From: a virus | Direction: 5' to 3' (one strand) | Length of the DNA: 54,606 nt | IMG/VR virus record: IMGVR_UViG_3300030107_003944 | Span: 1-54,606 of that record | Shown here: positions 8,761 to 18,271 of the stretch, one piece after another | Layout of the letters: the number at the start of each line of letters is the position of its first letter | Numbering within the stretch: position 1 is the first letter of the stretch | The notes under the pieces: generated by a model | Told to the model about the DNA's origin: nothing | Databases searched by the model: none | The model's input: only the letters and a program-made list of their open reading frames with translations | Program-made: the position numbers and the translations under genes

Positions 8761-11121
8761 ATGAGTAGTGCCCGTAGGAACATCGAAGTTCTAAGAAAGA
8801 TTGAGTTTCTTGAAGAGTTTCCACAACTTGCCTCTCTGTTAGAAGGGATGGCACAAGACCAGGAAGAGCAGAAGACAGCCAACATCGCACAAAACGCGGG
8901 GCTGATCGGCTATGAACTCAGAAGAGACCCGGGCCAAGCCGAGGCGGAGATCAAAGCCCTCCACTACTTGGCACAGGTAGATAAGAACACAGCCGCTCTG
9001 GCAAAGAACCTTCGGCCAGAGTTGAGTCCTCTCATTGAAGCCTACATGGACCTGTGGGGAACAGTGAAGACAGCAGAGGGAAGTGTTGACTCTGCTCAGG
9101 TTTCTCAACTCGGAAGTGCTCTGGGAAAAGCCATGGATCGACTGTCTGAGTATGACGATGGAGTTGATGCTGCGGTTTCGTCTCTTCCTGCTGAAACATA
9201 CTCCGTCCTCAAAAACGCTTTCAACAACAACACTAAGCAACATCGAGGAGTAAGAGTCTTTAGGGATAAGACTAAAGATGACATGGCTTTAGCCATGAGA
9301 GATATTTTAAACAACATTCCCTCCCCTCAACAGAGAGGGGCTGTCATATCTTGGGTGTCTTCTCGAATGGGCATGAGTCCCGCTGGTTTCATGAAAGAAC
9401 TTCGGGAGGCCCCGGGAGTATCGCCAACCGTAAAATCGGGCCTCTTAGAGGAAGAAAGAGGATTAGCAAGACACCGAAGAAATGCTTACACCGAGCGAGA
9501 TGTCCTCGAAGCAGAGAAGCAAAGCGCACTCCAGCTTATGCAGAGAGAGAGTGTTGGAATGCCTGGAGAAATGAGAGCAATGTTCCAGGCCCTCATAAAG
9601 GCAGGAAACGAGTCCCCAGAGGCGATGGCTCAGATTTTAGGGATGAGTGGACCAGGAGTCCCCGAGACTGAAGCCTCGAAAAAGATGCAAGAACTCGTAG
9701 ATGGCATTCTTGAGGAAGACGGAGATGCTGGCTATTGGCTCTCAGACGCTGAATGGCGAGAGCGAATCATTAACAGTCCTGAGTGGGATGAAGCAGTCCA
9801 AGCATACGGATACTCGGGAGACCGACACGAGATCTATGACCGACTCGTAGATCAATGGGAAGATGCTGCGGGAAATGCTCGCGACGAAAGCTGGGCTGAG
9901 GACGCTTTTCGTATTCGTCACGGACTCGCATCGAGGCCGAGTGCTGGAGACAAGGTTCGAGCATGGCTAACAGCCGTCACACCCGGACGAGCAGGAAAGG
10001 CATACCGCAAGTTTCGAGATCAACAATATGAGGCAGTTGGGGTTCCAAAGAACGAAGATGGAGAAGGATGGAAGTTGGGAGGTCGCAAGGCATACCAGGA
10101 ACTTCTCGAAAATAAGGATGACGAACTCGATTCGTTCTGGGACAACGTGGAGATCGCTCCCAAGGAAGAAGAAGAAGAAGAAGAAGAAGAAGCAGAGGAA
10201 GTAGTAGAAGATAGCGCTGTGGGAGCGACGGTAACAGAGATCACAGGACTTCCAGCCAACACGATGGGAAAGCACCTCCCCAGCCGAACCAAGGGCAATC
10301 AGTTTCGAATTTGGTTTATATCCAATCATCCAGAGAAGGCGAAAGAGATTGACCTGAACTCTATAGGTAGCCACACCAACAGCTACATAAGAAAAGCCTG
10401 GGAATACGCAGGAAAGGATTTCTTAGATCGGGAAACGCATGACGAAGCAGAGTCCAAGAAAGTGGAGGAGTCAGGAGAAGGGGAGAAAGCTCCCGACAGA
10501 CCCACTCTGCCAGGAGCAGGAACAGGAGAAGGAACAGGAGAAGGAACAGGAGAAGGAACAGTAGAGGTAGAAGAAGAAGAAACAGGGGACGTCGAGACCG
10601 CTCCCGAGGAAAAAGAAGAAGAAGAAAAAGAAGAAGAAGAGAAAGAGTCGCTTACCCGGGAGGAAGTCGAGGAACTCCTCAAGAAGCAAGCAGCGGCGGC
10701 GGCGAGAGGAGAAGCAGCGAGAGCAGAAGTCCAGAGTGGGGAGACTGATTTCGATGAGCCTTCTCAAAAAGAGAAGAATATGTTTCGAGATATCCCCCTC
10801 ACCGGGCACACAAAGGATCCGGGGTTTGCTCCGTATCCCGAAGGGGGAGGGGTCACCGAAGCTCCTCGCGGTCCCGGACACGGGGCAACTGCCTTCGAGA
10901 CTACGAAGGGAACCGGGTTTAGCAATGTTAGTGCCAAGGCAGCTTCAAATCCCAACCTGGGCCAAGCTGGAGGAATGCAGACTCCAGACAAAACGGCGAT
11001 GGCTGCTTCTACTGAAAGAATCCAGAAAGTGATGCAGTCTGCCCAGGAGAGAATGCAGAAGAAGAAACTGGAAGACGCCCAACGGGCACAAGGAGGAGCA
11101 CCCCCTCCAGGAGTGGCATAG
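8761..11121 (+). CDS. Probable internal virion protein with acidic repeats
   Basis: A 786-aa protein with TAGGAGAGTCTC before the ATG. Residues 1-450 are mostly helical and Ala/Glu/Lys/Arg-rich. Then come a glutamate run (residues about 468-482), a short globular island (about 497-560, containing GNQFRIWFISNHPEKAKEID), a GTGE triplicate encoded by a 12-base repeat (10519-10554), two more Glu/Lys-rich runs, an Ala-rich helix and a disordered Gly/Pro tail. The globular island has an FR-W...IDL...N-YI-AW pattern that I associate, weakly, with small domains in phage virion or lytic proteins. Its location between two other candidate ejection proteins suggests packaging inside the head. Confidence 0.5.
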   Translation: MSSARRNIEVLRKIEFLEEFPQLASLLEGMAQDQEEQKTANIAQNAGLIGYELRRDPGQAEAEIKALHYLAQVDKNTAALAKNLRPELSPLIEAYMDLWGTVKTAEGSVDSAQVSQLGSALGKAMDRLSEYDDGVDAAVSSLPAETYSVLKNAFNNNTKQHRGVRVFRDKTKDDMALAMRDILNNIPSPQQRGAVISWVSSRMGMSPAGFMKELREAPGVSPTVKSGLLEEERGLARHRRNAYTERDVLEAEKQSALQLMQRESVGMPGEMRAMFQALIKAGNESPEAMAQILGMSGPGVPETEASKKMQELVDGILEEDGDAGYWLSDAEWRERIINSPEWDEAVQAYGYSGDRHEIYDRLVDQWEDAAGNARDESWAEDAFRIRHGLASRPSAGDKVRAWLTAVTPGRAGKAYRKFRDQQYEAVGVPKNEDGEGWKLGGRKAYQELLENKDDELDSFWDNVEIAPKEEEEEEEEEAEEVVEDSAVGATVTEITGLPANTMGKHLPSRTKGNQFRIWFISNHPEKAKEIDLNSIGSHTNSYIRKAWEYAGKDFLDRETHDEAESKKVEESGEGEKAPDRPTLPGAGTGEGTGEGTGEGTVEVEEEETGDVETAPEEKEEEEKEEEEKESLTREEVEELLKKQAAAAARGEAARAEVQSGETDFDEPSQKEKNMFRDIPLTGHTKDPGFAPYPEGGGVTEAPRGPGHGATAFETTKGTGFSNVSAKAASNPNLGQAGGMQTPDKTAMAASTERIQKVMQSAQERMQKKKLEDAQRAQGGAPPPGVA
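10519..10560 (+). repeat. 12-bp in-frame tandem repeat
   Basis: Three perfect copies of GGAACAGGAGAA (10519-10554) followed by half of a fourth. They encode Gly-Thr-Gly-Glu repeats inside the 786-aa virion protein and sit near GAA-triplet runs at 10165-10195 and 10604-10640. Such repeats can change length by slippage. Confidence 0.85.
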
Positions 11122-11124
11122 AGA

Positions 11125-14100
11125 ATGGCATTAGAAGACCAAACTCCAACCGGGCAGGACCCTGAACAAGACACTCCTGAGAACGAGGAGATTATCCAAT
11201 TCCCCTTGGGGGGCATCGCCGCTACTCTTTTAGGAACGACTCCCAGCGCGACTCGGAGTAATCTTGCCTTGAATCCTCCTCCTTCTGAAGATCCCAAGGA
11301 CTTGCAAGAACAAGCAGAGTATGGGGTCGCGGTTGATTCTCTTGATCCCCAGGACACGAGTACTCCTCCCTCTCCCACTACTTTTGACTTAGAATCTGGA
11401 GGAGATCGGGAAGTAGAGAAGGCTACCTCTCCCGACATCTACTTGGCTTCTTCTTCCCCTCCTGTGGGGTGGACTCCATCTCGGGTAGAGATTGACAGAC
11501 TATTGGAGGAAAAGCTCCTCTCCCCCTATGAAGCGAAAGATCCTCAAAAAGTGTGGGATGCGGGAAGAGCTTCTCAAACAAGGAGAGGAGGAACAGACTG
11601 GGTGGGGAAGAAGGCGGGACAGTATCTTCGTCATCGAGCGGTAAGTGGTGAGTCCTTCATTCAGAATCTAATCCACCAACAAGTTGAAATCGGATCTATC
11701 ACTAAGCAAGTTCGAGAGAAGACTGCGATTGATCCAGACGCAGCTTGGGACTTGGTCTGGAAAGTCCACACCAATAAGCTCCAAGACGAAGATCTCAACC
11801 AGGGCAAGACTCGATCCAAAGAGGATTTTAATCGAGAGGTTGAGCGAAGAACTCAGCGCTCTTTATCCGAGTTTGCGGCGTCTCGAAGCAATATTCTCTG
11901 GATCCATCCGGACACGAATGAACTGATTGATGACATTCAAGATGACTGGCTTCCAATCAAGATGATTCGAGTTCTCGCTAATAGTATCCCCCTCTCTCGT
12001 GTGGGACCTGGAGATATTCCAGACAGTGCAGATGCAAGAGTTCGAGCACACGCCTTTACTTCGGGCCCTCAAGTAAAGGTTGAGGGACTCGCATACAGAA
12101 TCGCCCGGGCTTCCCCCTCTACTTGGCTTGCTCCTAAATGGTTTGGGGGTCACGCAATCGGATCAAGAGAGTGGACTGAGTCCATTCTGGCAGGCGATGA
12201 CATCACTCAACATATCGATGAGATGGGAGAGGCTCTCGGACGATACATTCCGGGAGAAAGGTTTGACCGCGCTGCGGGAGTCATCGCAACCCTGGGTATC
12301 ATCGCATTCGAGCCTGACTTGGGATCTTTTCTCCTCACTGGCCCTGGGTATGCTGCAAAAGGGCTCCGACTCGCGAAGACAAATAGAAAACTTCTCAAAG
12401 CAGCCCAGTTTCTCGATGAGATGTCTACGGTTAATGCCACAGGAGCAAAAAGTCTCGATCAGATCTCAGATGAACTGGAAGCCTTCGATGAGGCCATCTT
12501 CCGAGCGATCGAGATGGAGGCAGCCAGCAACTACCGAACAGTCGGAGGCTTGGAAGGAGCAACTCTCGGAAGTACGGGGGCTGCTTCAAATGTGTATAAG
12601 AAACTGGGGGAGATGAACGTCCTCAAGAGAGAAAGGATCGCAGAAGCTCGAAAGCTTGAGGCACAAGCAGTCACCGAAGAAGGGAAAGCGGCCCTCGCGT
12701 TGAAGAAGCAGCAGATCGCAGAGATCGATTTGGCCCAGGCGTACATTTTACGAGAACACGCCGAGACTCTAAAAAATAACTTCCTCGTGATGCAGGGGAT
12801 GAGTCCTGAAAAAGCGGCAGCTATCGTAAAGAAGAAAGATGCTCCTGTAGTGGGGACTGCTGCCAGGGACACAGATAAGCTCGCTTCTGATCTTGAAAAG
12901 AAAGCAGAGGAGATTCGAAAGGATCCTATCGTCCAGCAAAAGCTTAAAGAATACGATGAGGCTGCCACCGACCTCGCAAGTCTATTTGACCACATGGTTC
13001 AAGGATTTCGTCTCCTCCCCGAAGCTCGAAGGGTAGATGGAAAGCTTCGAAGGGGATGGGACATCCTTTCGACTGAAGGAAAGAGAACAGCAGCGTCTGT
13101 CTCAAGTCGAGCAAAACCGATTCGAGTTCCTACTATTGGATCGAGGATACGAGTTCCTACGGAGACGGGAGGAACCCGGATTGCAGAAGTAGAGCGCATT
13201 CGAATCACAGGTCCTGGAGGAAAGCCCCGACTTGCTCGTGGAAATGAGAACGAGATCATAATCGAGCTTACCGATGGGTCCACGTTTAAACACCCTTTCC
13301 GATTAGATAAGCCGACAGCAAAAAGGCTGAAGACTAAGATCGATAGATTCGACGAGCTTCACGAATTAGTTTCAGCAGAAGGGGGAATCGTCTCCCAGAT
13401 GCTCAAGATGAGAGAGGATGCGGCAGCCGCTCGGAGACTCGCAGAGCAGATTCGAACAGCAGGTCCTCATGCAAAGCGTCTTCAAGCATTCGAAGAAGCA
13501 ACCGAGCGCCTCCGAGAAGCATCAAAAGCGTACAAAGAAGCTTCGAAAGAAGCTGGAGTAGCCGCGAGAAGTCGAGACAAGGCTGTTAAAAAGTGGGTTG
13601 GGCAGAGTGAAGAGGCAGTTCGAGCCGAGATTCACGCTGTAGAGACTGCTCGAATTCGAGAACACTTTGGAGAGGCAATCAAGACTGTTCGAGACGGGCT
13701 TGAGAACTTTCGAGTCGCGGGCCTTACTCGCCTAAAGGCTCACAACATCTACTCCTCTCCTCGAAAGTTTGCTCGTGCTGCTTTGAATCTTAGAAAGCTG
13801 GACGATGAAGCCATCCAATCCTTTGGGATGAAGATTGACGATGAGGCACTTTTCAAGGAATATCAAGAACTTAGAAAGAAGGTCACGTCTGGTCCCGTCA
13901 AACACCCAACAAAGGAAGTAGGGATTGAGTTCGACTCGGCTTCTCTTCTTCGAGAGTTAGAAACTCTCGCTGGAGATCGGAAAGCAGTAAGCGAGTTCCT
14001 CGCCTCCGACCGGGGCAAGAGTCTCAAATGGATCTTTGAGACCGGGGCAAAAACCCCACATGGACGTCTTCTTCTGGATACCGACACTGCTTCCAAAGTG

Positions 14101-17100
14101 CTCTCGGATGTTCGAACATTCCTTCGAGAGGCCAAAGGAAGGGAACTCTATACTGAGAGTGTCGCAGTGGGACGCCTGGTCTATGACGCTTGGGATGATC
14201 TCCAACTGTTTCAGAAAGGAAAGTCCAACCTCAATCGAGGATTCGTCAACACCCTCATCCCCTGGGGCAACTGGAGAAGAGGATTCCGAAACGCAATGTC
14301 GATGGCAAAGCGGAGAGGAGCGAGCTTTGACAATGTCCAAGAGAGAATCGGTAGATACACCAAAGAGGTAGAAGATGCTTTCGTGTCTACGGAGCGCCTC
14401 CTTTCTCGGGGCAGAATGGAACTCATTGAGATCTCTCGAATGGAGGCGCTGGGAGGCACGCCTGCTGAACGGTTCGAAGTCTGGTTGGACAGCTTTGCCG
14501 AGGTCAATCTAAAAGAAGGAAAGCCTCGGTGGAATCTGGCTACTGGGAACGGAAGCCCCTATCAAAAGGGTGCCCAGCAGATGGCTGCCGACTATCGAAC
14601 AGACCCCCGAAGGCTTGAAGATGCTCGGGCGGCGGGTGAAACAAAAGCGATTCAACTGAGGGCCAAGTTGCGCCGACTCATTGAGACTGCTCGGAAGGGG
14701 AGAGGAAAGATCGTAGGAAAGGGAGAAGAAATCACTCTTTCCCCCAAGTTCTTAGATGAGCTTGAGCGTGGCATTGATCAAATTACGGGGGATCTCGTTT
14801 CCCGAGTCACAGAGAGCGCACAATACGGAAAACCATCTCGAACTCTCCAGGCTGTCTCGCGTATGTGGCTTGCTCGGGGTAAGGGACGTCCCATAGCTGT
14901 GACAGAGGATGATGCCATTCTCTTAGCTCTTGCAAGACACTTTCTCGGGAACTCAAACACTTTCGGAAAAGAAGTCAATGCTCTCGGGGAAGTAATAGAT
15001 GAAGGCTTCTCCGCGAAGATGCGAAATCTCACTTTCGCTTTGAGGAGAGAGGTGGACACGAATGTGGATCGAGTAAACGCTCTCGCTTCTTCTGCATTCA
15101 TGGCTTCCGCTTCGATTGGCACCCTGGGCTATAGGCTCCAAAGAGCATCAGGAATCTCAATCAAGGCGAGCGTGGCAGCAGACATCAACCGTATTTTCGA
15201 AGGAAATATGGCAGAGGTGAAGAACCCAGAAGCTGCTTATGATGCCCTCAATCGGATGGGGATGCCCTTCAGTCAAGACAAATGGACAAGCAGTGGGAGA
15301 CAGATAGCGGGGTTCGTCAAAGACGTCTCGGGAGAGCATCGTCGCCTGATCCAGATGGGAACAACGAAGGGAGGAAGCTCGATTGTTCCCCAAAACATGG
15401 TTGAAGCCTTAGAAGCCCGGGCTGAAGACCTCGTCAAAGAGCTTCGAGTTGCCAGTATTCGAGGTGTGGAACCCTTAGCGGCAAGAATGTACGGAGACTA
15501 CCTTGCTGCTTGGCGGGGATCCGCAGTAACTGGATTGATTATTCCCAACCCTCGCTATTGGACCAACAACATTATGGGAGACTTCTCTCAGATGTGGATG
15601 GAAGCGGGCCTGTGGCAAGCATCAAAGCGAAGTTTCTACAACCTCCCTACCAATCTTCCTTTCTTTGGAAGAAGATGGCAGGAAATGAACCTGTACATGG
15701 CAGAACAGGTAGCAGGCAAGTCTGGAAGAGGAGAAGCCCTCCCGGGCATCCTCTCCTCTGCCTTGAACCCTTTTTTGGGAAGAGTGTTCAAAGGAGAAAA
15801 AGGCCACTTCTTCACTAAGAATGGGGAGCCCATTACTTTCGATCAGTTGAGAAGATGGGCCTTAGAAGACGGTATTTCAGAGTCCTTCGTTCGAGAAGAA
15901 CTGATGCAAATGTATGGCCGAACGGCTGACGACTTCAAGAGAATGGGAAGGGAGATGTATGACTGGTGGCAAGGTCAGATTTATGACCATGCCGCCCTCG
16001 TTCAAGAGCGTCAACGAATGGGGTTCTACGCTGACCTCCTCCAGAGAGGATACTCCCGAAAAGAAGCAGCAGAGAGAACGAAGCGGGCTCTCTATGACTG
16101 GTCGCATGGAATCGCAGAGTGGGAAGGGAGGACTCTCTCTCGAATCATTCCTTTCTGGAGATTCTGGCGTCTTGGAATGAAGCAGTTGCACTACTCTTTC
16201 CTCGAACCTTTTGTCTCTCCTTCAGGAGCCTACCTCAAGAAGGCGGCCCTCGGGAATACGAAGTTGGCTCGGATGAGACAGCAGCTTCTTATTTGGCCGT
16301 CTCTTCCTGAGTTCATCTACGAAAATAATGCTCATGCAGGAATGTCTCTTCAAGAGCAGACAGACATGCTCGCCCATCAGATGGGGAAACCCGGGTACTA
16401 CCAGACTCGACCATCCCCTGGAGCGATTCCTTATGACCCGGTTCGACGGGAAGCTTACCTTCGGCGAACAGGGAAGGACATGACACACCGGCAGATTATC
16501 ATGCCGCCTGCAACTGTTCCGGACCTCTTCGATATGGGCACTGGACTTTGGACGGGACTCTTTCTTACCTTGAATAAGTTTAGTCGGGTAAAAGGAATTT
16601 TTCCGGGAGCAGACTCGGATCCAATCTTTGATATTCCAATGCGAGGAGATGTTGGAGCACAGTTCTTTGAGCCCATTCTGGGCGGTCTTGCCCCTGGGTG
16701 GGAAACTATGGCAAGGTCGGTTGCCTCTACATGGGGAGCAGACTTAGATTTTGAGATGAGGTCTTCAGATCGATACTTGAGTCCAGATGAAGAAATGATC
16801 TGGAAGAAGTTCGCCCCTCTACGAGCCCAAATGAAATGGGACAACGACTCAGGAAGGTATAAAGTATCTACCCACATTCACTGGTTGTGGAGATCCGCTC
16901 CGGTCACGGCGACTCAGGTGACGAGTTGGATGGGAGGGATTGCCACTCACAACGAGTACCGAGACCGCTCTCTCTTAGAAACCTGGGCACGAGTTTTCGG
17001 TCGGGTGACGGGAGTCTATCGAGAAGTTCCAATCAATATCTATGAGACTCTGGAGCAACGCCAGCGTGGATTGAAAGAAGAGTTTGACAAGTTTATTCGA

Positions 17101-17238
17101 AGCCATGGTGAATACCTGGGGAATCCATATGAAGGTCCTCGTGATCCGAAGTACATTCCTGCGAATCTACGTCGTCAACAAGAAGAAATCCAAGAAGGTT
17201 TAGACGAGATGGGAAGCGAGAGTCCTCTGGATTACTAA
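11125..17238 (+). CDS. Giant internal virion protein (2037 aa)
   Basis: The longest gene in the window, starting three bases after the previous stop. Layout: a Pro/Asp-rich disordered head (residues 1-110); a long helical, coiled-coil-prone centre (about 430-1000) rich in Ala, Glu, Lys and Arg; and a C-terminal region (about 1450-1960) rich in Trp, Tyr, Phe and Gly. The latter contains NPRYWTNNIMGDFSQMW near 1474-1490 and a W..G...EWEGRTLSRIIPFWRFWR run near 1657-1681. This PRYW-NN-GD plus E-(x)n-PFW layout occurs in large phage virion and polyvalent proteins. No lytic transglycosylase signature was recognised. Likely ejected with the DNA as a channel or tunnel component. Confidence 0.55.
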   Translation: MALEDQTPTGQDPEQDTPENEEIIQFPLGGIAATLLGTTPSATRSNLALNPPPSEDPKDLQEQAEYGVAVDSLDPQDTSTPPSPTTFDLESGGDREVEKATSPDIYLASSSPPVGWTPSRVEIDRLLEEKLLSPYEAKDPQKVWDAGRASQTRRGGTDWVGKKAGQYLRHRAVSGESFIQNLIHQQVEIGSITKQVREKTAIDPDAAWDLVWKVHTNKLQDEDLNQGKTRSKEDFNREVERRTQRSLSEFAASRSNILWIHPDTNELIDDIQDDWLPIKMIRVLANSIPLSRVGPGDIPDSADARVRAHAFTSGPQVKVEGLAYRIARASPSTWLAPKWFGGHAIGSREWTESILAGDDITQHIDEMGEALGRYIPGERFDRAAGVIATLGIIAFEPDLGSFLLTGPGYAAKGLRLAKTNRKLLKAAQFLDEMSTVNATGAKSLDQISDELEAFDEAIFRAIEMEAASNYRTVGGLEGATLGSTGAASNVYKKLGEMNVLKRERIAEARKLEAQAVTEEGKAALALKKQQIAEIDLAQAYILREHAETLKNNFLVMQGMSPEKAAAIVKKKDAPVVGTAARDTDKLASDLEKKAEEIRKDPIVQQKLKEYDEAATDLASLFDHMVQGFRLLPEARRVDGKLRRGWDILSTEGKRTAASVSSRAKPIRVPTIGSRIRVPTETGGTRIAEVERIRITGPGGKPRLARGNENEIIIELTDGSTFKHPFRLDKPTAKRLKTKIDRFDELHELVSAEGGIVSQMLKMREDAAAARRLAEQIRTAGPHAKRLQAFEEATERLREASKAYKEASKEAGVAARSRDKAVKKWVGQSEEAVRAEIHAVETARIREHFGEAIKTVRDGLENFRVAGLTRLKAHNIYSSPRKFARAALNLRKLDDEAIQSFGMKIDDEALFKEYQELRKKVTSGPVKHPTKEVGIEFDSASLLRELETLAGDRKAVSEFLASDRGKSLKWIFETGAKTPHGRLLLDTDTASKVLSDVRTFLREAKGRELYTESVAVGRLVYDAWDDLQLFQKGKSNLNRGFVNTLIPWGNWRRGFRNAMSMAKRRGASFDNVQERIGRYTKEVEDAFVSTERLLSRGRMELIEISRMEALGGTPAERFEVWLDSFAEVNLKEGKPRWNLATGNGSPYQKGAQQMAADYRTDPRRLEDARAAGETKAIQLRAKLRRLIETARKGRGKIVGKGEEITLSPKFLDELERGIDQITGDLVSRVTESAQYGKPSRTLQAVSRMWLARGKGRPIAVTEDDAILLALARHFLGNSNTFGKEVNALGEVIDEGFSAKMRNLTFALRREVDTNVDRVNALASSAFMASASIGTLGYRLQRASGISIKASVAADINRIFEGNMAEVKNPEAAYDALNRMGMPFSQDKWTSSGRQIAGFVKDVSGEHRRLIQMGTTKGGSSIVPQNMVEALEARAEDLVKELRVASIRGVEPLAARMYGDYLAAWRGSAVTGLIIPNPRYWTNNIMGDFSQMWMEAGLWQASKRSFYNLPTNLPFFGRRWQEMNLYMAEQVAGKSGRGEALPGILSSALNPFLGRVFKGEKGHFFTKNGEPITFDQLRRWALEDGISESFVREELMQMYGRTADDFKRMGREMYDWWQGQIYDHAALVQERQRMGFYADLLQRGYSRKEAAERTKRALYDWSHGIAEWEGRTLSRIIPFWRFWRLGMKQLHYSFLEPFVSPSGAYLKKAALGNTKLARMRQQLLIWPSLPEFIYENNAHAGMSLQEQTDMLAHQMGKPGYYQTRPSPGAIPYDPVRREAYLRRTGKDMTHRQIIMPPATVPDLFDMGTGLWTGLFLTLNKFSRVKGIFPGADSDPIFDIPMRGDVGAQFFEPILGGLAPGWETMARSVASTWGADLDFEMRSSDRYLSPDEEMIWKKFAPLRAQMKWDNDSGRYKVSTHIHWLWRSAPVTATQVTSWMGGIATHNEYRDRSLLETWARVFGRVTGVYREVPINIYETLEQRQRGLKEEFDKFIRSHGEYLGNPYEGPRDPKYIPANLRRQQEEIQEGLDEMGSESPLDY

Positions 17239-17357
17239 TATTAGAAGAAGCATCCTCGACAAATCTTTCTTCCCACAGTAAGATTTCAATAACTTCCGTG
17301 AAGAACGGAAGTCCTCACTGAAGATAGTTAGAGAAGACTCTAAATAGGAGAGTAAAA
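17239..17357 (+). other. Intergenic region with two inverted repeats
   Basis: About 119 bases without a gene. It contains ACTTCCGT-GAAGA-ACGGAAGT (17292-17312, 8-bp perfect stem) and, 15 bases on, TTAGAG-AAGA-CTCTAA (17328-17343, 6-bp stem) ending at the ribosome-binding site TAGGAG of the next gene. No T-run follows either stem. They may separate the expression of the ejection genes from the following small virion genes by RNA processing or attenuation, or be operator-like sites. I see no clear promoter. Confidence 0.55.
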
Positions 17358-17822
17358 ATGCCAGTCATGAAGCAGAAATCCCTTCAACCCGCGACCGATA
17401 CCCCTTATGCAGAGGGAATCATGGTGTTGAACAACACGGGAGCCGACATTCCTGCGGGTCGAATCGTGACTTTCCAACGAGGCGCAAACACCGCAACCTC
17501 TGGCGCGGTGGTTACAGTCGAGCTTGCAGATGCGAGTTCTGCGGCTCGATCTAAGAATCCCCTCCTCGTCACAAAGCACCTGATTCCGACCGGAAGACGT
17601 GGCGTTTGCCTCCCCTGGAAGATGCTCACAGGACTCGATACTTCGGCACTTGCTCTCGGGGCTGTTGTTTATCTGGCTGCCGGTGCGAGTTCGGGAGCGC
17701 CAAAACTTACTGCGGGTGCAGTGGGTGGTGGAGCAGATCGAATCATCGGAGTCGTGTTTGAGGTTTCTGCCACGACGGGACGCATCTTTGTATGCCCCAC
17801 AATGATGGCTGGTTGGAACTAA
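17358..17822 (+). CDS. DUF2190-like small virion protein
   Basis: A 154-aa protein with AATAGGAGAGTAAAA before the ATG. It is Ala/Gly/Val/Thr-rich and beta-like. The segment MVLNNTGADIPAGRIVTFQ (residues 22-40) followed by LGAVVYLAAGAS (about 97-108) and IIGVVFEVSATTGRIFVC (about 132-149) fits the plan of DUF2190-type capsid decoration proteins: a start-of-fold value strand, a central conversion-like strand and a C-terminal reporting strand. It would be a second decoration-type protein in addition to the 157-aa one at 1158. Expected on the capsid surface or tail; not demonstrated. Confidence 0.5.
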   Translation: MPVMKQKSLQPATDTPYAEGIMVLNNTGADIPAGRIVTFQRGANTATSGAVVTVELADASSAARSKNPLLVTKHLIPTGRRGVCLPWKMLTGLDTSALALGAVVYLAAGASSGAPKLTAGAVGGGADRIIGVVFEVSATTGRIFVCPTMMAGWN

Positions 17823-17834
17823 TAGGGGGCCTGA

Positions 17835-18263
17835 ATGGCTGGACCAGTAAACAAAAAGACTTGGATTCGGGTAACGCCCGGAACTGTGGCTGACTCAGGG
17901 AACATTACCTCTGTAGGTAATGCCATGATTGAGGGCACAGCGACGAATGTTCCAATCCGAGGCTGGATTCGACGAGTTCGAGCGGACATTACCGCTGGAA
18001 CGGGTGCTGGATCTGCTACGGTTGCCCTCGAAGTTCGAGAGAACTCGGGGGGAGCCGGGGCATTCGGAAAGACACTCGTGTATTCATTGTCTACGGATCC
18101 CCTGGATCAGGAAGAAGATCCTGGAATCTTCTATGAGATCCCAGCGGTTTCTACTACGACAGGAAATCGAAATACGGGAGTTCTCTTCGTAGCTGTTGCA
18201 ACGAACAACGCTGCAACCGACCATGTAATCGCTGTCCAAATTGACATTGAGCCCGCCAATTAG
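17835..18263 (+). CDS. Small beta-rich virion protein
   Basis: A 142-aa protein with AATAGGGGGCCTGA before the ATG, 12 bases after its neighbour. Composition is Thr/Val/Ala/Gly-rich with regularly spaced charged residues, predicting a beta-sandwich. RGWIRRVRADITAGTGAGS (residues 42-60) and TNNAATDHVIAVQIDIEPAN (123-142) look like adjacent strands. It pairs with the DUF2190-like gene in an operon, and tandem small beta proteins of this kind are often trimeric decoration or appendage-tip proteins. No family is recognised. Confidence 0.5.
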   Translation: MAGPVNKKTWIRVTPGTVADSGNITSVGNAMIEGTATNVPIRGWIRRVRADITAGTGAGSATVALEVRENSGGAGAFGKTLVYSLSTDPLDQEEDPGIFYEIPAVSTTTGNRNTGVLFVAVATNNAATDHVIAVQIDIEPAN

Positions 18264-18271
18264 GGGGGTTC

